Notes under the pieces: generated by a model
What the model saw: only the letters and a program-made list of their open reading frames with translations
Database searches by the model: none
What the model was told of the DNA's origin: nothing
Assembly (NCBI GenBank): GCA_002427605.1
Contig: DIRT01000001.1
Coordinates: 1,728-46,357, forward strand
Direction of reading: 5' to 3'
DNA from: Bacteroidales bacterium UBA5429
GTDB taxonomy: Bacteria > Bacteroidota > Bacteroidia > Bacteroidales > WCHB1-69
Length of the DNA: 44,630 nt
Part shown: one piece after another, positions 27,599-36,154 of the stretch
Numbering within the stretch: position 1 is the stretch's first letter
Layout of the letters: every line of letters starts with the position of its first letter
Position numbers and translations under genes: made by a program

Positions 27599-28420
27599 AT
27601 GCATAGAAAAGCGTTTTTTATTTTGGTTGCTTTTATCATGATTGTATCACGGATGAGTGCGCAAACGGATGAATCTCATGTCTGTACACCTCTTTTAACA
27701 GATAAAACAGTAACTCAAATTGAGGTGGATATTCACGGAAATATTTATGCGCTTGTGCAGAACCAAAATCTATATAAATTGGATTCTCAAGGTGAAATTA
27801 TTGCTCAATTTTCATATCCTGCTTACGGAAAACTTTCTTCTTTTTCTGTCAGTAATACCGAAAAAATATTTTTATTTTATAAAGATGCCGGTGTGATGCT
27901 ACTTCTCACTGATCAAATGGTCCCTTTATCCCAACCTATTTCATTATTCGATTTTGATTTTTTTAATATTTCTTTGGCGACATACGTTAATAATTCCTTC
28001 TATTTATTGGATCAACAAGAAGAGAAGTTATTTGTTATGGATCACTTTTTGAAAATAAAACAGCAGATTCAACTACCTCATGAAGTGCAAAATTGTAAAA
28101 AAATTGTTGCTAATCTCGACAACAGTGTGACATTATATGATGAACGGGAAGGATTCTTTTTTTATGACTCTTTTGGGAATTTTGAAAAAAAAATAGGATT
28201 AAAGATTCCTCATGATTTTCAATTTTTGGGAGAGAGAGTCATTTTTCCGGATCAATCCTCCCTTAAAGAGTACTATTTTGACCGTTTAGAGTTTAAAGAA
28301 ACAGAGTTAAATCATATACTTAATCCTGAATTACAGATAATTTCTTTGAGAATACACACACAATTTTTTGTTGTTGTTGACGTTCAAGGAAAATTGTATC
28401 TTTGCAGATTGAATAGATAG
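27599..28420 (+). CDS. Secreted propeller-like protein of unknown function
   Basis: 273 residues with signal peptide MHRKAFFILVAFIMIVSRMS ending near AQTDE. The body is a run of short beta-strand blocks such as VTQIEVDIHGNIYALVQNQN, LYKLDSQGEIIAQF and TLYDEREGFFFYDSFGNFEK, in the style of NHL/six-bladed propellers. I cannot assign a function. Its 3' end contains the promoter of the OmpA-family gene, 38 bp downstream. Envelope location is inferred from the signal peptide. Confidence 0.75.
   Translation: MHRKAFFILVAFIMIVSRMSAQTDESHVCTPLLTDKTVTQIEVDIHGNIYALVQNQNLYKLDSQGEIIAQFSYPAYGKLSSFSVSNTEKIFLFYKDAGVMLLLTDQMVPLSQPISLFDFDFFNISLATYVNNSFYLLDQQEEKLFVMDHFLKIKQQIQLPHEVQNCKKIVANLDNSVTLYDEREGFFFYDSFGNFEKKIGLKIPHDFQFLGERVIFPDQSSLKEYYFDRLEFKETELNHILNPELQIISLRIHTQFFVVVDVQGKLYLCRLNR
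28374..28404 (+). promoter_or_regulatory. Promoter of the OmpA-family gene, inside the upstream coding region
   Basis: TTG at 28374-28376 and TATCTTTG at 28397-28404, 20 bases apart, match the Bacteroidota -33/-7 pair. Both lie within the last codons of the 27599 gene, so the OmpA-like gene can be transcribed on its own. Confidence 0.6.
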
Positions 28421-28458
28421 TTAATCAAGAATCAAATCATTAATCATCATTTTTTATT

Positions 28459-29403
28459 ATGAAAAGAATAATTCCTATAGTATCTGTCTTTTTATTAGCA
28501 CTTTTTTTCACGGGCTGTGTAACCAAATCGAAATATGTTGAGTTGGAAAATCGATACAAGTCAACAGCAATGGATTTGGAAAGTGTAACTGCGGAAAAAA
28601 TCGACTTTGATAACAAGAGTCGTGAATTGGAAAGAGAAGTAGATGCATTATCCAAAGCTATAACACAACTTAGGTCAGATACCATGTCATTAACCAGAAA
28701 GTTAAACCAATCGGAAAGAGGTTTAGCCAAACTTAAAAATGATTATGATGATCTATTGAAAAGTTTTACCAATCTCAATTTCTCCAGTAGTGAGGAGGTG
28801 AAGAGTCTCATGCAGGGAATTGACAGTATCAAAGCGGAGTTGTCATTAAGAGAAGCTCAATTATCAGATAAAGAGAAGCGTCTTAACGACTTGCAAGAGA
28901 TTTTGAGACAGAAGGACGAAGAGGTTCAGGCTTTGAAAAACAAGGTTTTGAATGCTTTGAAAGGTTTTGTGGATCAAGGGTTGGACGTAACCGAAAGAAA
29001 TGGGAAGGTGTATGTATCTATGGATGAAAAATTACTTTTTGCATCCGGAAGTTGGGTTGTAGGCACAGCAGGTGTGAATGCTTTGAAAGAATTATCCGCT
29101 GTTTTGGAAGCAGATTCTACAATCAATGTACTCATCGAGGGGCACACAGACAACGTACCATACAGAGGATCTGCCCAGGTGAAAGATAACTGGGATTTGA
29201 GCGTAATGCGAGCTACAGCCGTTTTGAAAGTATTACTTCAGGGATCGACCATTGATCCCATACGGGTTACTGCTGCCGGAAGAGGAGAATATTATCCGAT
29301 TGTTGACAATGATACACCCGAATCAAGAGCTAAAAACAGACGTACAGAGATTATCCTGACTCCTAAGTTGGACGAACTCTTTAAATTGATTGAAACCAAT
29401 TAA
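28459..29403 (+). CDS. OmpA-family peptidoglycan-binding lipoprotein
   Basis: 314 residues. A lipoprotein signal (LLALFFTGC, Cys20) is followed by a long coiled coil from about residue 30 to 170, and then a C-terminal OmpA domain: VLIEGHTDNVPYRG, WDLSVMRATAVLKVL and ITAAGRG-like VTAAGRGEYYP, then SRAKNRRTEII. The GHTD and NRR blocks are the residues that bind the peptidoglycan stem peptide. It probably links the outer membrane to the cell wall, with the coiled coil as spacer. Its stop codon is immediately followed by the TTG start of mutY. Confidence 0.93.
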   Translation: MKRIIPIVSVFLLALFFTGCVTKSKYVELENRYKSTAMDLESVTAEKIDFDNKSRELEREVDALSKAITQLRSDTMSLTRKLNQSERGLAKLKNDYDDLLKSFTNLNFSSSEEVKSLMQGIDSIKAELSLREAQLSDKEKRLNDLQEILRQKDEEVQALKNKVLNALKGFVDQGLDVTERNGKVYVSMDEKLLFASGSWVVGTAGVNALKELSAVLEADSTINVLIEGHTDNVPYRGSAQVKDNWDLSVMRATAVLKVLLQGSTIDPIRVTAAGRGEYYPIVDNDTPESRAKNRRTEIILTPKLDELFKLIETN

Positions 29404-30459
29404 TTGAACATATCTTTTGATTTTTCTCACCGATTGCTTTTGTGGTATGATGAACACAAAAGAGATCTCCCGTGGCGTGGAGAGATCGATCCTTATAAAA
29501 TATGGCTCTCTGAGGTAATTTTACAACAAACGAGAGTGAATCAGGGGTGGGACTATTACCTGAAAATTGTTCAGCAATTTCCGACTGTTAAAGATTTAGC
29601 TTCTGCGCAATTAGAGGAGGTACTCTACTTATGGCAAGGATTAGGGTATTACTCCAGAGCCAGAAATCTACATACGGCTGCACAGCAGATCATGAGTCGT
29701 CACGGGGGAGTTTTCCCAACAAATTATGATGAGGTGATTCAATTAAAAGGGATTGGAGAGTATACCGCTGCAGCTATCTGTTCCATTGCTTATAATCAAC
29801 CTTATTTGGCTATTGATGGCAATGTGTTTAGAGTGATTTGTCGGATTTTTGGGATTTTAGAGGATATTCAATTGAGAAGTACAAAAAACAGGGTACATGA
29901 AATAGGAACCCGATTGATGAAAGAGGTGGAACCGGCTCTTTTCACTCAGGCGATGATGGAGTTTGGAGCGATTCACTGTGTTCCTAAAAACCCTGACTGT
30001 GAAGCTTGTCCTTTTCAAAGAGAGTGCTATGCCTATCAAGAAGAGCAAGTAAGTAGGCTCCCCCTCAAGATTAATAAAATAAAAATAAAAAATCGATACT
30101 TTCATTACTTCATTTTTTCACACAATGACCAAATAGTGATAGAAAAAAGAGAAAATAATGATATTTGGAGTCATCTATATCAATTTCCGCTTTTTGAAAC
30201 AAAGGGACGGAGTTCGAAAGGGATGCTTCAGTGGTTGGCACAATATGGAGTAGAGGATAAAAAACAGGTCAAATTAATTGAAACGTGTGAACATAAATTA
30301 ACGCACCAAAATCTTCACATTTCTTTTTATGATGTAGAACTGGTTCCTAAACAATTGTCTTCTAATCAGTTGCTGGTTTCAATAGAAGAATTGACACAAA
30401 AACCATTTCCGGTTCCTATTCAACGATTTATCAAATCTCAGATTTTAAATCAATTGTAA
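29404..30459 (+). CDS. mutY: A/G-specific adenine DNA glycosylase MutY (TTG start)
   Basis: 351 residues. It removes adenine mispaired with 8-oxoguanine. Visible features are WLSEVILQQTRV with catalytic Glu37, the helix-hairpin-helix LKGIGEYTAAAI, AIDGNV with catalytic Asp138, the iron-sulfur cluster loop CVPKNPDCEACPFQREC (C-x6-C-x2-C-x5-C) and a C-terminal NUDIX-like 8-oxoG recognition domain. The frame opens with TTG at 29404, directly after the TAA of the OmpA-like gene, which is in the same frame; no ATG precedes the conserved WYDEHKRDLPWR. Counting from this TTG gives Glu37 and Asp138, the same numbers as in E. coli MutY, which supports the unusual start. Confidence 0.95.
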   Translation: MNISFDFSHRLLLWYDEHKRDLPWRGEIDPYKIWLSEVILQQTRVNQGWDYYLKIVQQFPTVKDLASAQLEEVLYLWQGLGYYSRARNLHTAAQQIMSRHGGVFPTNYDEVIQLKGIGEYTAAAICSIAYNQPYLAIDGNVFRVICRIFGILEDIQLRSTKNRVHEIGTRLMKEVEPALFTQAMMEFGAIHCVPKNPDCEACPFQRECYAYQEEQVSRLPLKINKIKIKNRYFHYFIFSHNDQIVIEKRENNDIWSHLYQFPLFETKGRSSKGMLQWLAQYGVEDKKQVKLIETCEHKLTHQNLHISFYDVELVPKQLSSNQLLVSIEELTQKPFPVPIQRFIKSQILNQL

Positions 30460-30485
30460 TTTTATTATCACTTTTGCTGATAAGG

Positions 30486-30932
30486 CTAGTTTTCAATTGA
30501 AACAATTGAACTTATTTTAAAGTTGTTTTTTGCGACCTCAATGACTCTTAACTGAATTTGATTCGTTTTCTGTTCATTGACCTTATATGTAATGATAAAA
30601 AGAGAGTTGTCTTGATCGTCCACATTGATAAGTAGCGATTCAACCCATTCTTTTTGAGGATCTTGCGATTCGAGGAAGGGGTCGGCATCAATTTCTTCTG
30701 CATCGTACAAATACAACAACTTGTTGTACAGTTCGGTTGTACAATAATGGCTTTGTAAAGAATCTATTTTAGAGAAATCAGGAAGATCCCGACTTGCAGC
30801 AATAAAATATTCAGAATAAAAAGAGTGAAGAAATTCGATTTTTTTAATATTCAGTGAATCGTTATTATTCTGTGAAAATAACGAATTACATAAAAAGACT
30901 AAAACGACAAACAGAATTTTTTGACCTTTCAT
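30486..30932 (-). CDS. Small exported protein, DUF3828-like
   Basis: 148 residues with signal peptide MKGQKILFVVLVFLCNSLFS, cleaved near QNNND. The mature part has LHSFYSEYFIAA, a central DADPFLESQDPQKEW and a C-terminal beta-rich half, a pattern I associate with the DUF3828 family of periplasmic proteins of unknown function. It is transcribed divergently from the surface-polymer operon, from a promoter arm that is the exact mirror of the operon's own. The family call is tentative. Confidence 0.65.
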   Translation of the reverse strand: MKGQKILFVVLVFLCNSLFSQNNNDSLNIKKIEFLHSFYSEYFIAASRDLPDFSKIDSLQSHYCTTELYNKLLYLYDAEEIDADPFLESQDPQKEWVESLLINVDDQDNSLFIITYKVNEQKTNQIQLRVIEVAKNNFKISSIVSIEN

Positions 30933-30959
30933 TTTAAAAAGTATTTGATCTTTGACCCC

Positions 30960-31068
30960 GCAAAGTTACTCTTTTTTTAATATTGATGAGGTTTATTTTA
31001 AATTTTTTCACTCAAAATCAAGGTGTTTTTATAAAATACTTGAAATCAGAAAAAAAGAGTAACTTTGC
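30960..31068. promoter_or_regulatory. Divergent promoter region built on a perfect 19-bp inverted repeat
   Basis: GCAAAGTTACTCTTTTTTT at 30960-30978 is exactly inverted at 31050-31068. Each arm contains a TAACTTTG -7 element pointing outwards: minus strand 30961-30968 towards the DUF3828-like gene, plus strand 31060-31067 towards the Wzc-like gene. The 71-bp centre is AT-rich. A TTG at 31040-31042 is a possible -33 for the rightward promoter, at a slightly short 17-base spacing. Confidence 0.65.
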
Positions 31069-31165
31069 AGGTTGAACCTTAAGCTTATTTGTCAAGTTGT
31101 GCAGTGTATCTCAACATGATGATAATGCGAAAGAAAACGAGTATTAATCTTGATTATTAACGATT

Positions 31166-33433
31166 ATGAGTGCAATGGATTCTTGTACACAAAATGAAAG
31201 AGAGTATAAATTGATTAAAACCAATGCTCTTTTACTGCGGATGATTCGAAACTGGAAGTGGTTTTTGATCTCAATTGGCGTGATGCTTTTGTTGGCTTTT
31301 GTCAGAATCTTTTTATATACCCCAACTTACTCTTATAAAACCTCGATCATGATCAAAGATGAGCGGAAATCCAATACGCTTTCCTCAACTTCCGATCTTT
31401 TTGTTACTATGAATGCGCCTAAATCCAGAATCAATTACAAAAATGAGATTGCGATACTCAAATCTCCCATGATGATGGAAGAGGTAGTTAGGAGACTGTC
31501 TTTGGATCAGCACTATTATGTTAAGGAGAAAGGATTAAAAAAGGTGGAGCTTTACGAAAAGAGTCCGATTCATGTAGATTTAAACGGAGCAGTTTTGGAG
31601 CATGAAAAATGTGCCTTTCTTTTTCAATCTCTTGATCAGAACAGGTTTCAGTTGACACAATTTGAACTGCAAGGGAAAAATTTTCAAACAACTGTAGAAG
31701 GAACTTATGGGACACAGATTGAGACCCCCTTTGGTTCTATTTCCATAGAAAAAACAGACCAATTTTCAAATGCACAGATTCCGGAACAGATCTGTTTTGT
31801 GAAAGAAAGACTAAAATCAACAGTTTCTCAGTATGTTTCCTGTTTAAAGGTAGAAATGGATACTAAAGAGGGATCCGTAATTGATTTGACTATAGAGGAT
31901 TCTTCACCAAAGCGAGCCATAGATCTTTTAAACGGGCTTGTAGATTTATACTATGAAAAATTGATGGAGGATAATGATCTCGATTTTGATCAAACTTCAC
32001 TTTTTATTGAAGAGAGAATGGAAGAGGTAGAGTTGGAATTGGCATTAATTGAGCAAATGAACAACTTCAAATTCAGATCTTCACAAAAAGGAGTTGACAA
32101 GGTAGAGGAATTAAATCATCAGTTACAACTGCTCAATCAATTGCAGGAAGATTTGAGATTGGGTACCTTAGCAAATCAACCGGATTCTCTCTATGCAGAG
32201 ATCAGCCACGAACAGATCCAAAATAAGTTAAAATTGTATCGGGAAACTGAATCGCAAAGGGCTCAATTATTGGAACAACCCAAAGGAAACAGAAGAAAGA
32301 TTCATGAGATGAATCAAGCTTTGAATAGTTTGAAGCAGTCGATCCTTTTTTCCATTAACGGGTATGTGAAGACAATCAATTTCCAATTAACTCATATTTT
32401 GAAATTTGATGCTAAGAATCAGACCGCAGAAAATCAACAAAATCTTACCTTTTCAGTGGCGAAGCATAAGCAGTTTAAGGAGGATTTATATCTGTTTTTA
32501 CTACAAAAAAGGGAAGAAAATGAGCTGATGCAAACCTTTACAGCCCAGAATGTTCAGATTATCAGTACGCCGACCGGAAGTTCCATACCGATTTATCCAA
32601 AGAAGAACACGATCTATTTCATTGCACTGTTGTTGGGCTTTTTCATTCCGGCCTTGATATTGTTTATAGTTCATCAATTTGATCATAGAGTTTTGTCGGC
32701 TAGTCAACTTTCTGTTGTTGGGGTGCCGTTATTGGCTCAAATTCCACAAAGGAAGTTATCCCGCCGTAAGAGAGATAAAATTTATTCGGAATTAGTGGTG
32801 GATCGCTATCAGGATGATCCTGTGAATGAGTCATTTAGAGTTTTAAGAACCTCATTATTGGATCAGTTGGCACTTTTGAGTTATTCTCAAGTTGTTTTGG
32901 TTACATCGTTAGAACCTAAAGTAGGGAAGTCATGGGTTGCTCTAAACTTAGCTCAAAGTCTCTCCTTTGGCGGAGCAAAAGTATTGCTAATTGACATGCA
33001 TTTAAGACACCCTCAATTAACTTCACGTTACGCTCCTGAAACTCAGGGAGTTGCAAATTATCTTGCCGGTGAAGTGACTGATTCTTCATCATTAGTTCAA
33101 TCAGCAATTTTTGACTCTAAATTAGATTTTCTCAGTGCTGGTTTTTCCGATATCAATTCTTCAGAATTACTTTGGAGTCCATTGTTAAAACAACTGATAG
33201 AGGATCTTAAGAAAGAGTATGACTACATTGTGATTGAAGCACCGGAGTTGCTTACTTATGGAGATACCCGATTGATACAAGAGGTGGTTGATTTCTCACT
33301 TTATGTGTTCAAGATAGGTGTTTCATCACAAAAAAGAGTTTGTGGTATAGAAGAAATTATATCCTTAGAACATGGTATGGTTGTTCTGAAAGAGTGTAGC
33401 TCCAGAAAACTAAAAAACAAAGTAAAAAAATAA
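31166..33433 (+). CDS. Wzc-like polysaccharide co-polymerase with degenerate tyrosine-kinase domain
   Basis: 755 residues. The order is an N-terminal Wzz-type membrane helix (about 33-52), a periplasmic domain with coiled coils, a second helix (about 485-507), and a cytoplasmic BY-kinase-like domain. The kinase part keeps the ESFRVLR helix, Walker A EPKVGKSW (Lys588) and Walker A' LLIDMHLRHP (Asp610). Walker B, usually IDTPP, reads VIEAPE with Glu691 in place of the aspartate, and the C-terminus ends in a lysine-rich SSRKLKNKVKK with no tyrosine cluster. It probably controls polymer length and export, but autophosphorylation may be lost. It opens the surface-polymer operon. No Wza-like outer membrane exporter is in the window. 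Confidence 0.88.
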   Translation: MSAMDSCTQNEREYKLIKTNALLLRMIRNWKWFLISIGVMLLLAFVRIFLYTPTYSYKTSIMIKDERKSNTLSSTSDLFVTMNAPKSRINYKNEIAILKSPMMMEEVVRRLSLDQHYYVKEKGLKKVELYEKSPIHVDLNGAVLEHEKCAFLFQSLDQNRFQLTQFELQGKNFQTTVEGTYGTQIETPFGSISIEKTDQFSNAQIPEQICFVKERLKSTVSQYVSCLKVEMDTKEGSVIDLTIEDSSPKRAIDLLNGLVDLYYEKLMEDNDLDFDQTSLFIEERMEEVELELALIEQMNNFKFRSSQKGVDKVEELNHQLQLLNQLQEDLRLGTLANQPDSLYAEISHEQIQNKLKLYRETESQRAQLLEQPKGNRRKIHEMNQALNSLKQSILFSINGYVKTINFQLTHILKFDAKNQTAENQQNLTFSVAKHKQFKEDLYLFLLQKREENELMQTFTAQNVQIISTPTGSSIPIYPKKNTIYFIALLLGFFIPALILFIVHQFDHRVLSASQLSVVGVPLLAQIPQRKLSRRKRDKIYSELVVDRYQDDPVNESFRVLRTSLLDQLALLSYSQVVLVTSLEPKVGKSWVALNLAQSLSFGGAKVLLIDMHLRHPQLTSRYAPETQGVANYLAGEVTDSSSLVQSAIFDSKLDFLSAGFSDINSSELLWSPLLKQLIEDLKKEYDYIVIEAPELLTYGDTRLIQEVVDFSLYVFKIGVSSQKRVCGIEEIISLEHGMVVLKECSSRKLKNKVKK

Positions 33434-33453
33434 ATTTTCTCGTTGATTATATT

Positions 33454-34677
33454 ATGAAAATAGGAATCATTAAAGAAACAAAGAATCCGGTTGATCACAG
33501 AGCTCCTTTGGATCCGAAACAGATTATAGAGCTCCAAAAGAAATATCCTACACTTCAATTTGCTGTACAAAAGAGTGATGTGCGTGCTTATCATGATGAA
33601 GAGTATGCGCAATTGGGGATTGAGGTTAAAGAGGATATGAGCGATTGTGATTTTCTTATGGGAATCAAAGAGGTGGCATTGAATCACTTACTGCCCAATA
33701 AGCATTATCTATTTTTTGGACATATAGCCAAAATGCAACCCTATAATCGTCCTTTGATTAAAAAAATGATGGGACAAAAGATCACTTTCAGTGATTATGA
33801 GTATCTGGTAGATGAGTCCGGAGTGCGGGTTTCTGCGTTTGGCTGGTGGGCAGGAGTTGTGGGGGTTTACAATACACTCAGAGGATTCGGCATAAAAACC
33901 GGAGCATTTACCTATCCGAAACCGGATCGTAAATTTACTTTGGATCGTCTGTTGAGCATTGTGAAGCAAGATCAGAACTATGGAGCGAGAATCATCATCA
34001 CCGGAGCAGGGAGGGTATCTCAGGGAGCGCAGCATGTGTTGAAAATAGCCGGTTATCAGGAAGTGAGTAATGAGCAGTTTTTGAATATGCCCGAAACCGA
34101 GCAAAATATTTATACTGTTGCCGATATTGATGCTTTATTAAAACATAAAGAGAACCCTGCAAAACCTTTTGACTTAGGATATTATGTTCAACATAAAGAT
34201 CAATTCAGGAGTGATTTTTATAAATTTGCGAAAGTGGCAAATATTTTTATTTCTTGTCATTTTTGGGGTATGGGGGATCCGGTTTATCTTTCAAAAGAGG
34301 AGTTGGCACGTGAGGATTTAAAAATCACTTTCATCGGGGATGTTACTTGCGACATTATGGGCAGTATTCAATCTACTCTCAGAGCCTCAACTCATGATGA
34401 ACCATACTATGATTACAATCCGTTGACAGCTGCCGAAGAGCCTGCTTTTTCCAATCCGCGTAATATTACCATGATGGCAGTGGATACGCTTCCGGATGCT
34501 TTGGCGATGGATACATCTACCTATTTTGGGGAGACTTTAACGGAGCATCTGTTTCCTTTATTGGTGAAAGAACATTATGAGCAGGAATCGATGATTGAAA
34601 GAGCAACTATTCTCAGCAAAGGGAAGTTAACACCTCGTTTTTCTTATCTAAAAGAGTACGCAGAAACAGATGGGTAA
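33454..34677 (+). CDS. LYS1-type saccharopine/alanine dehydrogenase-like NAD(P) oxidoreductase
   Basis: 407 residues. The N-terminal half resembles the AlaDH/PNT-N domain (MKIGIIKETKNPVDHRAPLD, LMGIKEV, FGHIAKMQ, SAFGWWAGVVGVYN). A Rossmann domain follows (IIITGAGRVSQGAQ). The C-terminal blocks FISCHFWGMGDPVYLSKEEL and FIGDVTCDIMGSIQST match the fold of yeast saccharopine dehydrogenase (lysine-forming). These enzymes reductively join an amino acid and an oxo acid or deaminate an amino acid; the substrate here is unknown. It starts 20 bp after the Wzc-like gene and overlaps the flippase gene by 8 bp, so it is embedded in the polymer operon. Confidence 0.8.
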   Translation: MKIGIIKETKNPVDHRAPLDPKQIIELQKKYPTLQFAVQKSDVRAYHDEEYAQLGIEVKEDMSDCDFLMGIKEVALNHLLPNKHYLFFGHIAKMQPYNRPLIKKMMGQKITFSDYEYLVDESGVRVSAFGWWAGVVGVYNTLRGFGIKTGAFTYPKPDRKFTLDRLLSIVKQDQNYGARIIITGAGRVSQGAQHVLKIAGYQEVSNEQFLNMPETEQNIYTVADIDALLKHKENPAKPFDLGYYVQHKDQFRSDFYKFAKVANIFISCHFWGMGDPVYLSKEELAREDLKITFIGDVTCDIMGSIQSTLRASTHDEPYYDYNPLTAAEEPAFSNPRNITMMAVDTLPDALAMDTSTYFGETLTEHLFPLLVKEHYEQESMIERATILSKGKLTPRFSYLKEYAETDG

Positions 34678-36154
34678 AAGCTTGAAACAACATACCATTG
34701 CGGGGATGGTCTGGAGTAGTATCGGGAAGTTTGGTACACTCGGCATCTCTTTTCTATCCAATATCATTTTGGCACGTATCTTGATGCCCGAAGATTTTGG
34801 AATGATTGGTATGTTGTACATTTTTCTTGCGATTTCTCAAACTTTTATTAATGGGGGATTAGGGACAGCTTTGGTACAACGCAAAGAACCAACTCATATA
34901 GACTATTCAACTGTCTTTTATTGGAATCTCTCCTTTGCGATTTTTTTCGTTATCATTCTCTATTTTACGTCACCACTGATTGCTCAGTTTTATCGGATGG
35001 CGGAATTGAAAAATATTTTGCGGGTTCAAAGTATCATTCTGATAATCAACTCTTTTTCTCTTGTACCTGCAACTTATTTACAAAAAAATCTACGATTTAA
35101 AGAACTCTCTGTCCGAAATATCATCGCCGCTTTGATCGGGATGATTGCTGCTGTATCGATGGCGTATTCCGGTTTTGGCGTGTGGAGTTTGGTTTACTCA
35201 AACTTGTTGGCGGGAGTTGCCAGTGTGATTTTACTATGGAGAATGAGCTCCTGGAGACCAACCTGGGAATTTAGTTTTGAATCTTTGAAAAGTCTGTTTA
35301 GTTTTGGGGGATTGATTCTACTCTCTACATTAGTGGAAACAATCTATGTGAATATTCAGGGATTGATCATAGGGAAAGCGTTTTCAGCGACTAAATTAGG
35401 TTATTATACTCAAGCAAAGAAGTTGGAAGAGGTGCCTTCAGCCAGTCTTTCATCTATAGTGAATGAAGTTTCATTTCCTGTTTTTTCAAAATTGCAGGAT
35501 GACCGACAGATTCTCAAAAGAGGAGTACAAAAAAGTATTAAATCGGTAGTATATCTCAACTTTCCTCTGATGGTGTTGCTCATTGTGATTGCACATCCGC
35601 TCTTCATATTGCTCTACACTGCTAAGTGGGAAACTTCTGTACCCTATTTCCAGATTCTCTGCCTGGGCTCTATGCTTTACACCTTAAACACGGTGAATAC
35701 CAATGTGATTAAGTCGTTAGGTAAAGGGAATATTTACTTTATTTTACAGTTTTCAAAACGATTGATAGGAGTAGTTTGTATCTTATTGAGTGTCCGTTTT
35801 GGAATTGAAGCGATGCTGTGGACTATCATGGCGATGCAATATGTTTTCTTTTTTGTCAATGCAGTGGTGAATGGCAAGTTGATAGGATATGGTTTGTGGG
35901 AGCAGATTAAGGATGTGATAGGGAGCTACCTTTTGGCAGCTGTAGCGGGAGTAGTTGTCTATTTCGCGTTGCATGGTACCCCCCTTAATGAATATCTCAT
36001 TATGATCATGCAAATTATTTTATTTGCTCTGATCTACTTTGGAGCCAGCGCTTTGCTCAAAATGGAAGGGTTCCTGACTTACAAGGAGATTATTATGAAT
36101 GTAGTGCGATCGAAATTTAAAAAGTTTAAAAAACATGGAAATACGTTGGATTGA
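34670..36154 (+). CDS. Wzx-type polysaccharide flippase (MOP superfamily)
   Basis: 494 residues with about 12-14 predicted transmembrane helices. The N-terminus has the WzxC/Polysacc_synt signature: GMVWSSIGKFGTLGISFLSN, then LARILMPEDFGMIGML and GLGTALVQRKEPTH. The family moves lipid-linked glycans across the inner membrane. It overlaps the LYS1-like gene by 8 bp and the next ATP-grasp gene by 20 bp, so transport and modification genes are translationally tight. Confidence 0.92.
   Translation: MGKSLKQHTIAGMVWSSIGKFGTLGISFLSNIILARILMPEDFGMIGMLYIFLAISQTFINGGLGTALVQRKEPTHIDYSTVFYWNLSFAIFFVIILYFTSPLIAQFYRMAELKNILRVQSIILIINSFSLVPATYLQKNLRFKELSVRNIIAALIGMIAAVSMAYSGFGVWSLVYSNLLAGVASVILLWRMSSWRPTWEFSFESLKSLFSFGGLILLSTLVETIYVNIQGLIIGKAFSATKLGYYTQAKKLEEVPSASLSSIVNEVSFPVFSKLQDDRQILKRGVQKSIKSVVYLNFPLMVLLIVIAHPLFILLYTAKWETSVPYFQILCLGSMLYTLNTVNTNVIKSLGKGNIYFILQFSKRLIGVVCILLSVRFGIEAMLWTIMAMQYVFFFVNAVVNGKLIGYGLWEQIKDVIGSYLLAAVAGVVVYFALHGTPLNEYLIMIMQIILFALIYFGASALLKMEGFLTYKEIIMNVVRSKFKKFKKHGNTLD

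Noticed and set aside
30465..30483. Hairpin TTATCA-loop-TGATAA between mutY and the DUF3828-like gene as a terminator
   Set aside because: Only six AT-rich base pairs and no T-tract; too weak to call, although a terminator would be expected between these convergent ends.
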